NCBI RefSeq assembly: GCF_938045595.1
Contig: NZ_CALIBB010000241.1
Location: forward strand, 1-12,282
Reading direction: 5' to 3'
DNA: 12,282 nt
From: an uncultured Campylobacter sp.
GTDB lineage: Bacteria > Campylobacterota > Campylobacteria > Campylobacterales > Campylobacteraceae
The notes below the pieces were generated by a model. The model was not told the origin of the DNA, made no database searches, and saw only the letters and a program-made list of their open reading frames with translations. Position 1 is the stretch's first letter. Each line of letters starts with the position of its first letter. The translations under genes were made by a program, and so were the position numbers. Below, in pieces: positions 1 to 6,340 of the stretch.

Positions 1-1253
1 ATAGAAATAGCTTTTAAGCTCGTGATGCCGAGCCTTTTGAGCATGCTTAAAATTTTACGGAATTTTAAAAAGATAATGTCCGCGTCGCTGAATGGGATGA
101 CGAGAACCCCCATCTTTAGAGCAGGCAGGTAAAAATCCAACTCTTTTGTGTAAAAAATCGGCGTATTTAGCCCCAAAAGCTCGCAGAAAAGGACGTTGGC
201 AAATTTTTTCGAGAAGTCCTTTTTGCTTGTTAAAATTTCGCGCATATTAAAATGCGAAAAATATAGTTTTTTTGCGCGCGCGGGCTCGCCAGCTTTGCTT
301 AAAAATCTGATGAAATTTTCCTGCTCAAGTTTGGCGATAGTGCCGTATACGGCGTCTTTGGAGATCTTGATGCGCGGCTTTAGCGCGGTGTAAATTTTAT
401 TTACGCTAAACGCGGTGTGGACGAAGCTTAGGCACTCTTTGAGGATTAAAATTTCTGTGCGGCTAAAGTTTGCCGCAAGCAGCCTCTGCTCGAATTCTAA
501 AATTTCGGCGGGGGTTATGAAGGGGTTTTTTGCGCCGCCGCCTTGGGCTAAAAACGCCGAAATCATCGAGTTTATCTCGTTGTGGCGCTTGTCGAAGGCG
601 ATAAATTCTTCAAATGAAAGCGGCAAAAGCTCAAGCCGCTCAAAGCCTGGCAAAACTAACTCTTTATCGCGAGTAGAAATTATAAAGCGCTTTAAATTTA
701 GCCCCTCGGCGAAGCTTTGAAGCGATGAAATTTCAAAATCGGCGCTACTAAAATTATCCAAAAAAAGCGATGAAATTTGCTCGTTGGCAGCTAAAAATTC
801 TTTGATCTCGCGGAAAAAATTTTCACTCCTGTTTTTTGCGCCGTCGGACCCCGCATTTTTTGCATTGTTTGAGCTGCCTGCGCTTGCGTTTTTTATATCT
901 GTATTTTTTACGGCGGTGCGGTAAAATTCATCTACGCTGGGCATATCCACGTCTAGCGTAGCTTCTCTACTTATTTCATATTCATTTGCTTCGCCAATCT
1001 TTGTATCGCCTGCGCTATTTCTAGCTGCAAAAATTGCATCATTCGCTACCGCCTCTTCAAGGCGTAGATCGGCTAAATTTAGATACAAAATTTCATCTTT
1101 TTTAAGTTCTGAAATTTCATTTTTCAGCACGGCGCTTTTGCCGGAATTTAGCACTCCGTAGATTATGGTTTTGGCAGAGCTGATACCTCTTTTGCGCGGG
1201 ATAAAAGCCGTAAATTCCGGCGGATTTTCGTAAAAAAATTTCAGATCATTCAT
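1..1253 (-). CDS. P-loop ATPase, AAA_14/DUF4143-like (partial, 3' end outside window)
   Basis: The reading frame is open from the ATG at 1253-1251 to the window edge, about 417 codons. Seen: a Walker A motif GVLNSGKS at residues 33-40; a Walker B-like strand SLFLDN with Asp166; a sensor-like strand RFIISTRD after it; a PLSFEEF motif typical of this family; a winged-helix-like stretch (KISKDAVYGTIAKLEQENFI); then KKLYFSHFNMREIL, where DUF4143 proteins have their C-terminal domain. Members of this family are predicted ATPases of mostly unknown role. Oddities: the residue after the Walker B Asp is Asn, where a catalytic Glu is usual, and residues about 66-145 form a long insert ending in an Asn/Ala/Ser/Gly-rich linker (about 117-141). 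No good Shine-Dalgarno lies before the ATG, but no other in-frame start exists between it and the upstream stop at 1305-1307. It is divergent from the ribosomal operon and probably unrelated to it. Family assignment is fairly sure; function is unknown. Confidence 0.8.
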   Translation of the reverse strand, partial: MNDLKFFYENPPEFTAFIPRKRGISSAKTIIYGVLNSGKSAVLKNEISELKKDEILYLNLADLRLEEAVANDAIFAARNSAGDTKIGEANEYEISREATLDVDMPSVDEFYRTAVKNTDIKNASAGSSNNAKNAGSDGAKNRSENFFREIKEFLAANEQISSLFLDNFSSADFEISSLQSFAEGLNLKRFIISTRDKELVLPGFERLELLPLSFEEFIAFDKRHNEINSMISAFLAQGGGAKNPFITPAEILEFEQRLLAANFSRTEILILKECLSFVHTAFSVNKIYTALKPRIKISKDAVYGTIAKLEQENFIRFLSKAGEPARAKKLYFSHFNMREILTSKKDFSKKFANVLFCELLGLNTPIFYTKELDFYLPALKMGVLVIPFSDADIIFLKFRKILSMLKRLGITSLKAIS

Positions 1254-1270
1254 GGTGAGTATTTTAAAAT

Positions 1271-1289
1271 TTTCCTTATTAAAAGGAAA
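1271..1289. repeat. Inverted repeat, copy 1 of a duplicated 22-base element
   Basis: The sequence TTTCCTTATTAAAAGGAAA has perfect 7-base arms (TTTCCTT and AAGGAAA) around a 5-base centre. The surrounding 22 bases (1270-1291) recur identically at 1395-1416. This copy lies 17 bases upstream of the ATPase start codon, probably in its 5' leader. It could be an operator or a small hairpin. The repeat is directly visible; its function is inferred. Confidence 0.6.
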
Positions 1290-1314
1290 TAAATCTGAAA
1301 AATTCTATGAAATT

Positions 1315-1320
1315 TTTATA
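1315..1320 (-). promoter_or_regulatory. Possible -10 box for the divergent ATPase gene
   Basis: Read on the minus strand this is TATAAA preceded by GA, which resembles the Campylobacter -10 element. Transcription would start near 1308, giving a leader of about 55 bases that contains repeat copy 1. No clear -35 is seen, as is common in Campylobacter. In such AT-rich DNA the match is weak evidence. Confidence 0.25.
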
Positions 1321-1395
1321 TCTATTTTAAATTTATCCAAAATTTTTGTATTGAAAATTTCCAGCACCCTAAAAATTTTCGAAATTCTATATATT

Positions 1396-1421
1396 TTTCC
1401 TTATTAAAAGGAAATATTTCC
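1396..1421. repeat. Inverted repeat, copy 2, fused to a 12-base palindrome
   Basis: The 19-base inverted repeat of 1271-1289 recurs here at 1396-1414. Its right arm also forms the left half of a perfect 12-base palindrome, GGAAATATTTCC (1410-1421). The element ends 19 bases upstream of the -35 box of the rpsJ promoter, roughly -80 to -55 relative to the likely transcription start. That is where an upstream regulator or UP-element-associated protein could bind. It could equally act on the ATPase promoter, which lies on its other side. The function is inferred. Confidence 0.6.
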
Positions 1422-1440
1422 ATAAAATTTGGCTATTTTC

Positions 1441-1469
1441 TTGACAAAGCCGGAGCGCTTTTATATAAT
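1441..1469 (+). promoter_or_regulatory. Consensus sigma-70 promoter of the S10-spc operon
   Basis: TTGACA at 1441-1446 and TATAAT at 1464-1469 are separated by exactly 17 bases, a perfect match to the sigma-70 consensus. The upstream flank is AT-rich. The bases just after the -10 (GTGCGTC, 1470-1476) are GC-rich, like the discriminators of promoters repressed by ppGpp. Transcription would start near 1476, about 57 bases before rpsJ. No other convincing promoter is seen before 11961, so this probably drives the whole cluster. Confidence 0.85.
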
Positions 1470-1475
1470 GTGCGT

Positions 1476-1532
1476 CTTTTGTTTGAAACAAAGGGTCGCG
1501 CGTTGCGACAAGTTCTTTATTAAGGAAAAGTG
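1476..1532 (+). promoter_or_regulatory. Structured 5' leader of rpsJ with three potential hairpins
   Basis: Three adjacent stems can be drawn in the likely leader. The first (1476-1482 with 1488-1494) has seven pairs including one G-U, and a 5-base loop. The second is GTCGC 1495-1499 with GCGAC 1505-1509, also with a 5-base loop. The third is TTCTTT 1513-1518 with AAGGAA 1522-1527, six pairs with one G-U and a 3-base loop. The third stem contains the rpsJ Shine-Dalgarno, so it could limit translation. In E. coli the S10 leader is the target of L4 autoregulation. No similarity to that leader is visible here, so a regulatory role is inference. Confidence 0.4.
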
Positions 1533-1844
1533 ATGCAAAAAATTAGGTTAAAACTCAAGGCTTATGACCATCGAGTTTTAGATCGCACAGTTTCGGCTAT
1601 CGTTGAAGCCGTAAAAAGAACAGGTGCGGACGTCAGAGGTCCCGTGCCGATGCCTACGAAGATTAAACGCTACACCGTTTTAAGATCTCCGCACGTAAAT
1701 AAAGACTCCAGAGAGCAGTTTGAGATGAAAATTCACGCTCGTATGCTAGACATCGTAGCGGCTACGCCAGATACGGTTGATTCGCTAACTAAGCTTGATT
1801 TGGCTCCGGAAGTCAACGTCGAAGTTCACGCGATGGGCAAATAA
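1533..1844 (+). CDS. rpsJ: 30S ribosomal protein S10
   Basis: S10 is a 30S head protein that also binds NusB in transcription antitermination complexes. The 103 residues equal the E. coli length. The N-terminal KAYDHRVLD, the RGPVPMPTK segment (residues 35-43) and SPHVNKDSREQFE (52-64) are S10 hallmarks. The start is the ATG at 1533, with AAGGA (1522-1526) six bases upstream. A GTG directly before it (1530-1532) is in frame but sits against the ribosome binding site and would add an unusual residue. It is the first gene of the operon, as usual for the S10 cluster, and is followed after 11 bases by rplC. Confidence 0.97.
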   Translation: MQKIRLKLKAYDHRVLDRTVSAIVEAVKRTGADVRGPVPMPTKIKRYTVLRSPHVNKDSREQFEMKIHARMLDIVAATPDTVDSLTKLDLAPEVNVEVHAMGK

Positions 1845-1855
1845 GGGGTAAAACA

Positions 1856-2434
1856 ATGGAATATATTGTAGAAAAAATAGGTATGAGTAGGACGATCGAC
1901 ACGAGCAGCACGCCCGTGACGCTTTTACGACTTATCAATACCAAAATTTGCGAAGTTTGCGATGAGAAAAAAGCTATCGTAGCATACGCAGAGGGAAAAG
2001 CGTATAATAAAGCTATAGCCGGCATTCAAAAGAAATATAGTCTAAGCAAGGAATTTAATAAATTTGCGACTCTAAGCTTAGAAAATGCCGAGCTTGGCGA
2101 TCAAAATTTAGATGTTTTGAGCCAAGCTAAGATCGTTAAAGTAAGTTTTAAATCCAAGGGCAAAGGCTATCAGGGAGTTATTAAGCGCCATGGCTTTGCA
2201 GGTGGTCCTGCAGCACACGGCAGCCGCTTTCACCGAAGACCGGGCTCGATCGGCAACTGCGAGTGGCCGGGTCGCGTTCAGCCTGGTATGAGGATGGCGG
2301 GACACACTGGAAACGAAAAAATTACTGCCAAAAATGAAGTCGTAAGCTTTGATACCGAGAATAAAATTTTAGTGCTTAAAGGCTCGGTTCCTGGATTTAA
2401 CGGCGCAATGGGCAGAATAAGGATAGTAAAATGA
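1856..2434 (+). CDS. rplC: 50S ribosomal protein L3
   Basis: L3 is an early-assembly 50S protein whose extended loop reaches the peptidyl transferase centre. The protein has 192 residues against about 209 in E. coli; the shorter form is usual in Campylobacter and Helicobacter. Family features are the N-terminal KIGMSR, KGKGYQGVIKRHGF around residues 101-114, HGSRFHRRPGSIG (121-133) and PGRVQPGMRMAGHTGNE (138-154). Where E. coli has QNQ before TPG, with the PrmB-methylated Gln150, this protein has N134-C135-E136 before W137-P138-G139. The modified glutamine is therefore absent. AAGGGG at 1843-1848 serves as ribosome binding site. The last four bases (ATGA) overlap the start of rplD. Confidence 0.97.
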   Translation: MEYIVEKIGMSRTIDTSSTPVTLLRLINTKICEVCDEKKAIVAYAEGKAYNKAIAGIQKKYSLSKEFNKFATLSLENAELGDQNLDVLSQAKIVKVSFKSKGKGYQGVIKRHGFAGGPAAHGSRFHRRPGSIGNCEWPGRVQPGMRMAGHTGNEKITAKNEVVSFDTENKILVLKGSVPGFNGAMGRIRIVK

Positions 2435-3045
2435 GTAAAGTAAGCGTGCTTAACGAAAAACTGGAAAAAGCAAGCGAAATTGAAATTCCTGCGAAATTTT
2501 CGGAAGTCAATTCGCACAATCTATATTTGTACGTCAAATCTTACCTTGCTTCGCTTCGCGCAAATACGGCTAACGCTAAAACTCGCGCCGAGGTTAGCGG
2601 CGGCGGTAAAAAACCGTGGCGACAAAAGGGTCGCGGCGGCGCACGCGCGGGCTCAACTAGAACCAATGTCTGGGTAGGCGGCGCGGTCGCATTCGGTCCG
2701 ACTAACGAGCGAAATTACGAGCAGAAGGTCAATAAAAAGCAAAAACGCCTTGCGCTGGAATTTGCTATCAATGAGAAAGCAAACGAGGGTAAAATTTTTA
2801 TCTTCGATGATTTGGAGCTAAAAAGCGGCAAAACTAAAGACGCGGCAAATTTTATTAAGAAACTAGGCGTTAGAGATGCGCTAATCGTTAAAAACGAGCT
2901 GGACGCGCAAACTCTTTTGGCCTATAGAAATCTTAAGAATTGCTATGTCATCGATGCAAGCGAGGTCAATGCTTACCTAATCGCAGTTTACGGCTCGGTC
3001 GTATTCGAAAAAGCGGCATTTGAATCAATAGTGAAAGAGGACTAA
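2431..3045 (+). CDS. rplD: 50S ribosomal protein L4
   Basis: L4 binds 23S rRNA and lines the narrow part of the exit tunnel; in E. coli it also represses the S10 operon. The protein has 204 residues, close to the E. coli length (201). The diagnostic part is the long basic loop at residues about 45-95, with SGGGKKPWRQKGRGGARAGS (56-75) and then the VWVGGAVAFGP segment. The C-terminal half forms the globular domain. The start ATG overlaps the rplC stop (ATGA at 2431-2434), which suggests coupled translation. I cannot tell whether L4 autoregulates here. Confidence 0.97.
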   Translation: MSKVSVLNEKLEKASEIEIPAKFSEVNSHNLYLYVKSYLASLRANTANAKTRAEVSGGGKKPWRQKGRGGARAGSTRTNVWVGGAVAFGPTNERNYEQKVNKKQKRLALEFAINEKANEGKIFIFDDLELKSGKTKDAANFIKKLGVRDALIVKNELDAQTLLAYRNLKNCYVIDASEVNAYLIAVYGSVVFEKAAFESIVKED

Positions 3046-3046
3046 A

Positions 3047-3328
3047 ATGGCAGATATAACAGATATCAAAACGATCCTTTATACGGAAAAGTCTCTCGGT
3101 CTTCAAGAAAACGGCGTGGTCGTTATCCAAACTAGCCCGTCGGTTACGAAAAACGGACTAAAGAGCGTTTTGAAGAACTATTTCGGGATCACTCCGCTAA
3201 AGATAAATTCTTTAAGACAGGACGGCAAAGTAAAAAGATTTAGAGGTAAAATGGGCGCTAGAAATGATATGAAGAAATTCTACGTCAAACTACCTGAGGG
3301 CGCAAGCCTAGAAAGCGTGGAGGCGTAA
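3047..3328 (+). CDS. rplW: 50S ribosomal protein L23
   Basis: L23 sits at the peptide exit of the 50S subunit and is the docking site for trigger factor, SRP and the Sec translocon. The protein has 93 residues (E. coli about 100). It begins with the typical ADITDIKTILYTEKS segment (residues 2-16) and contains GKVKRFRGKMG in the rRNA-contacting loop. It follows rplD after one base; GAGG in the end of rplD gives a good ribosome binding site. One base separates it from rplB. Confidence 0.96.
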   Translation: MADITDIKTILYTEKSLGLQENGVVVIQTSPSVTKNGLKSVLKNYFGITPLKINSLRQDGKVKRFRGKMGARNDMKKFYVKLPEGASLESVEA

Positions 3329-3329
3329 A

Positions 3330-4160
3330 ATGGCGATTAAAACTTATAAACCGTATACTCCAAGTAGAAGATTTATGACCGGGCTTAGCAGCGAGGATAT
3401 CACTGCAAAAGCTAGCGTTAGAGGCTTGCTTGTTAAAATTCCTGCCGCAGCCGGAAGGAACAATAACGGTCACATTACCAGCCGCCATAAACAAGCCGGA
3501 GCCGCTAAACTTTATAGAATTATCGATTTTAAGCGAAATAAATTCGGCATTCCTGGCAAGGTCGAGGCGATCGAATACGATCCGAATCGCAACTGCCGTA
3601 TCGCATTGATCTCATACGCAGACGGCGAGAAGCGTTACATTATCAAGCCTAACGATCTTAATGTGGGCGACGTAGTAGCCGCCGCCGAGGGTGGATTAGA
3701 TATTAAACCCGGCAACGCGATGAAGATGAAAAATATCCCTGTGGGAACCATCCTGCACAATATCGAGTTAAAACCTGGCAAAGGTGCTCAAATGGCACGT
3801 AGCGCCGGAGGCTATGCTCAGCTTATGGGTAAAGAGGAAAAATATGTCATTTTACGCCTGCCTAGCGGTGAGATGAGAAGAGTGCTCGCAGAGTGCATGG
3901 CCAGTATCGGCGTAGTGGGTAACGAAGAGTGGGCAAACGTCGTCATCGGCAAAGCCGGACGTAATCGCCACAGAGGTATCCGTCCTCAAACCAGAGGTTC
4001 TGCGATGAACCCGGTCGATCACCCGCACGGCGGTGGAGAGGGTAAGAAAAACTCCGGTCGCCATCCGGTAACTCCGTGGGGTAAGCCGACGAAGGGCTAT
4101 AAAACTCGCCATAAAAAAGCGAGCGATAAGCTTATAATTTCAAGAAGGAAAGGAAAATAA
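3330..4160 (+). CDS. rplB: 50S ribosomal protein L2
   Basis: L2 is one of the most conserved 50S proteins, required for subunit joining and peptidyl transferase activity. The protein has 276 residues (E. coli 273). It has the N-terminal PTSPSRR-like KPYTPSRRFMTG, the SH3-like central domains, and the C-terminal signature MNPVDHPHGGGEGKK (226-240), in which His231 should correspond to E. coli His229. TPWGKPTKGYKTRHKK (248-263) follows, then a basic tail. Nothing is unusual. It is followed after two bases by rpsS. Confidence 0.98.
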   Translation: MAIKTYKPYTPSRRFMTGLSSEDITAKASVRGLLVKIPAAAGRNNNGHITSRHKQAGAAKLYRIIDFKRNKFGIPGKVEAIEYDPNRNCRIALISYADGEKRYIIKPNDLNVGDVVAAAEGGLDIKPGNAMKMKNIPVGTILHNIELKPGKGAQMARSAGGYAQLMGKEEKYVILRLPSGEMRRVLAECMASIGVVGNEEWANVVIGKAGRNRHRGIRPQTRGSAMNPVDHPHGGGEGKKNSGRHPVTPWGKPTKGYKTRHKKASDKLIISRRKGK

Positions 4161-4162
4161 AA

Positions 4163-4444
4163 ATGGCTAGATCGCTAAAAAAAGGTCCTTTCGTAGATGA
4201 TCACGTAATGAAAAAAGTCGTTGCGGCAAAGAAAGCCGGCGATAACAAACCGATCAAGACTTGGTCGAGACGAAGCACGATCGTGCCTGAGATGATCGGA
4301 CTTACGTTTAACGTTCATAACGGAAAGAATTTTATCCCGGTTTACGTCACCGAGCATCATATCGGTTATAAATTAGGCGAGTTCGCTCCTACGCGCACTT
4401 TCAAGGGCCACAAAGGCTCCGTGCAGAAAAAGATCGGCAAGTAA
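4163..4444 (+). CDS. rpsS: 30S ribosomal protein S19
   Basis: S19 lies in the 30S head next to S13 and contacts A-site tRNA and the intersubunit bridge. The protein has 93 residues, the normal length. Signatures are RSLKKGPFVDDH at the N-terminus, the RRSTIVPEMIGLTF segment and GYKLGEFAPTRTFKGH near the C-terminus. Most S19 proteins have GHKLGEF here; the Tyr is a mild variation. The ribosome binding site is AAGGAAAGGA in the last codons of rplB. Confidence 0.97.
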   Translation: MARSLKKGPFVDDHVMKKVVAAKKAGDNKPIKTWSRRSTIVPEMIGLTFNVHNGKNFIPVYVTEHHIGYKLGEFAPTRTFKGHKGSVQKKIGK

Positions 4445-4453
4445 GGATAGAAT

Positions 4454-4786
4454 ATGAGTAAATCAACTATTAAATTTGTTCGCCTTTCGCCGACAAGAGC
4501 AAGACTTATCGCAAAACAAATTCAAGGCATGAATGCGGAATTTGCCCTTGCTACTTTGGAATTTACGCCTAATCGCGGCGCGAAATATATCGCTACGGCG
4601 ATTTCAAGCGCGGTCGCAAACGGCGGCTTTGAGCCTGAAGAGGTCGTAGTTACCAGCTGCCGAGTGGATGCGGGTCCAGTACTTAAGAGATTTCGTCCGC
4701 GCGCCAGAGGTACGGCTAGCCGTATCCGAAAGCCTACTTCGCACATCATCGTCGAAGTAGCAAAACCAAGTAAGAAGGAAGCGTAA
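4454..4786 (+). CDS. rplV: 50S ribosomal protein L22
   Basis: L22 spans the 50S subunit and its beta-hairpin lines the exit tunnel opposite L4; changes in that hairpin give macrolide resistance in many bacteria. The protein has 110 residues, as in E. coli. It shows the N-terminal helical core (KFVRLSPTRARLIAKQI) and the C-terminal hairpin strand RFRPRARGTASRIRKPTSHI. No deletion or insertion is apparent in the hairpin. AAGGA (4443-4447), overlapping the rpsS stop, is the ribosome binding site. The stop codon directly abuts the rpsC start. Confidence 0.96.
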   Translation: MSKSTIKFVRLSPTRARLIAKQIQGMNAEFALATLEFTPNRGAKYIATAISSAVANGGFEPEEVVVTSCRVDAGPVLKRFRPRARGTASRIRKPTSHIIVEVAKPSKKEA

Positions 4787-5482
4787 ATGGGACAGAAAGT
4801 AAATCCGATCGGTTTAAGATTAGGAATTAATCGAAATTGGGAGTCTAGATGGTTTCCTTCTAAAGCAACGCTTTCCGAGAGTATCGGTGAGGATTACAAG
4901 ATCCGTAAATTTTTAAAAGCTAAGCTTTACTATGCGGGAATTAGCCAAATTCTTATCGAAAGAACGGCTAAGAAAATTCGCGTAACGATCGTAGCCGCAA
5001 GACCGGGTATCATCATCGGCAAAAAAGGCGGCGAGGTTGAAAATTTAAGAAGCGAAGTCGTTAAGCTAGTCAATAAAGACATAGCCATTAATATCAAAGA
5101 GGAGCGCAAAGTAGGCTCGAACGCACTTTTGGCTGCGGAAAACGTAGCTATGCAGCTAGAGCGTCGCGTTGCATTCCGTCGCGCTATGAAAAAGGTCATC
5201 CAGGGCGCTCAAAAAGCAGGCGCAAAAGGTATTAAAATTTGCGTAGCAGGTCGCTTGGGCGGTGCGGAGATGGCTAGAACCGAATGGTATTTGGAGGGAC
5301 GCGTTCCGCTTCATACTCTAAGGGCTAGGATCGATTACGGCTTTGCCGAAGCGCATACGACCTACGGTAATATCGGCATTAAGGTTTGGATCTTTAAGGG
5401 TGAAATTTTACAAAAAGGCATCCAGGCTGAAAAGACCGATGATGCGCCTAAAAAAACACGCAGACCAAGAAGAGGTAAATAG
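4787..5482 (+). CDS. rpsC: 30S ribosomal protein S3
   Basis: S3 forms part of the mRNA entry channel and, with S4 and S5, the ribosomal helicase. The protein has 231 residues (E. coli 233). It starts with GQKVNPIGLRLGI. A type II KH domain carries the IIIGKKGGE loop (residues 75-83). RRAMKKVIQG at 131-140 includes the helicase residues Arg131, Arg132 and Lys135. GAKGIKICVAGRLGGAEMAR marks the C-terminal domain. The tail is basic (KKTRRPRRGK). The ATG follows the rplV TAA with no gap, and AAGGA at 4775-4779 serves as ribosome binding site, so translation is probably coupled. Confidence 0.98.
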   Translation: MGQKVNPIGLRLGINRNWESRWFPSKATLSESIGEDYKIRKFLKAKLYYAGISQILIERTAKKIRVTIVAARPGIIIGKKGGEVENLRSEVVKLVNKDIAINIKEERKVGSNALLAAENVAMQLERRVAFRRAMKKVIQGAQKAGAKGIKICVAGRLGGAEMARTEWYLEGRVPLHTLRARIDYGFAEAHTTYGNIGIKVWIFKGEILQKGIQAEKTDDAPKKTRRPRRGK

Positions 5483-5484
5483 TT

Positions 5485-5910
5485 ATGTTGATGCCAAAAA
5501 GAACAAAATACCGCAAGATGATGAAAGGTCGCAATCGCGGCTATGCGACGAGAGGAAATTCCTTGACGTTCGGCGATTTCGGTATCAAAGCGGTAGAGGC
5601 GGGTAGGGTAAATTCTCGCCAGATCGAAGCGGCTCGTGTCGCGATGACGCGCTTCGTGAATCGTCAAGCTAAAATTTGGATTAAGGTATTCCCAGACAAG
5701 CCGCTTACCAAAAAACCTCTACAAACTCGTATGGGTAAGGGTAAGAGCGGCGTAGAAGAGTGGGTAATGAATATAAAACCGGGCAGGATCATTTTCGAGA
5801 TGACCGGCGTTAGCGAAGAGGTTGCTAAAGAGGCGCTTATGCTTTCGATTCATAAACTACCTTTTAAAACGAAAATCGTAAGTAGGGAAAGCGAAAATGA
5901 AATATACTGA
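5485..5910 (+). CDS. rplP: 50S ribosomal protein L16
   Basis: L16 contacts the A-site tRNA elbow and helps to organise the peptidyl transferase region. The protein has 141 residues (E. coli 136). The N-terminus MLMPKRTKYRKMMKGRNRGY and the central KPLTKKPLQTRMGKGKS...VEEWV region are diagnostic. The ATG at 5485 is kept because L16 proteins of this lineage start MLMPKR, as I recall; the second Met at 5491 is the alternative. Its last 14 bases overlap rpmC. Confidence 0.97.
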   Translation: MLMPKRTKYRKMMKGRNRGYATRGNSLTFGDFGIKAVEAGRVNSRQIEAARVAMTRFVNRQAKIWIKVFPDKPLTKKPLQTRMGKGKSGVEEWVMNIKPGRIIFEMTGVSEEVAKEALMLSIHKLPFKTKIVSRESENEIY

Positions 5911-6079
5911 TTTGAAAGATAAAGATTTGGCTGAGCTAAATTCTATGTTGAAACAAAGTAAGTTGCTTTTATTTACGGCTAGACAAAAGCTAAAAACTAT
6001 GCAGCTAAGCAATCCTAACGAGATTCGCGCTATCAAAAAAGATATCGCTAGAATCAACACCGCTATTAAAGCGAAATAA
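5897..6079 (+). CDS. rpmC: 50S ribosomal protein L29
   Basis: L29 is a small helical-hairpin protein near the exit tunnel, next to L23. The protein has 60 residues, within the normal 60-70. It starts MKYTDLKDKDLAEL and has the second-helix pattern NPNEIRAIKKDIARINTAI. The start lies inside rplP (14-base overlap in another frame), with AGGGA (5884-5888) eight bases upstream, which supports this ATG. It is followed after nine bases by rpsQ. Confidence 0.95.
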   Translation: MKYTDLKDKDLAELNSMLKQSKLLLFTARQKLKTMQLSNPNEIRAIKKDIARINTAIKAK

Positions 6080-6088
6080 GGATAGGTT

Positions 6089-6340
6089 ATGGCATTTAAA
6101 AGAGAAATTCAAGGCGTAGTCGTAAAGAAGGCGGGCGATAAAACAGCTACCGTTTTGGTAGAGCGAAGGGTTATGCACCCTAGATATAGAAAGATCGTAA
6201 AAAGATTTAAAAAATATCTGATCCACGATGAGAACAACGTCGTAAAGATCGGCGATACCATATCTGCGATCGAGTGCAGACCGCTAAGCGCTAGAAAATC
6301 GTTTCGCTTAAAAGCGGTTTTGAAAACAGGAGTTGAATAA
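6089..6340 (+). CDS. rpsQ: 30S ribosomal protein S17
   Basis: S17 is a primary 16S rRNA-binding protein with an OB fold, acting in early 30S assembly. The protein has 83 residues, as in E. coli (84). It shows the GVVVKKAGDKTATVLVERRVMHP strand region, the KIVKRFKKYLIHDE segment and IGDTISAIECRPLSARKSF. The ribosome binding site AAGGATAGG overlaps the rpmC stop. Its stop TAA shares one base with the rplN start (TAATG). Confidence 0.96.
   Translation: MAFKREIQGVVVKKAGDKTATVLVERRVMHPRYRKIVKRFKKYLIHDENNVVKIGDTISAIECRPLSARKSFRLKAVLKTGVE

Noticed and set aside
196..720. Two plus-strand ORFs (196-393 and 415-720) opposite the ATPase
   Set aside because: The minus-strand frame is continuous and has recognisable ATPase motifs; these frames show no family features or ribosome binding sites.
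1271..1421. The two inverted repeats as a CRISPR or insertion-sequence end
   Set aside because: There are only two full copies, no regular spacers, no transposase and no target duplication.
1530..1532. GTG as start of rpsJ, adding one Met
   Set aside because: It lies against the ribosome binding site, while the ATG at 1533 has normal spacing and gives the standard 103-residue S10.
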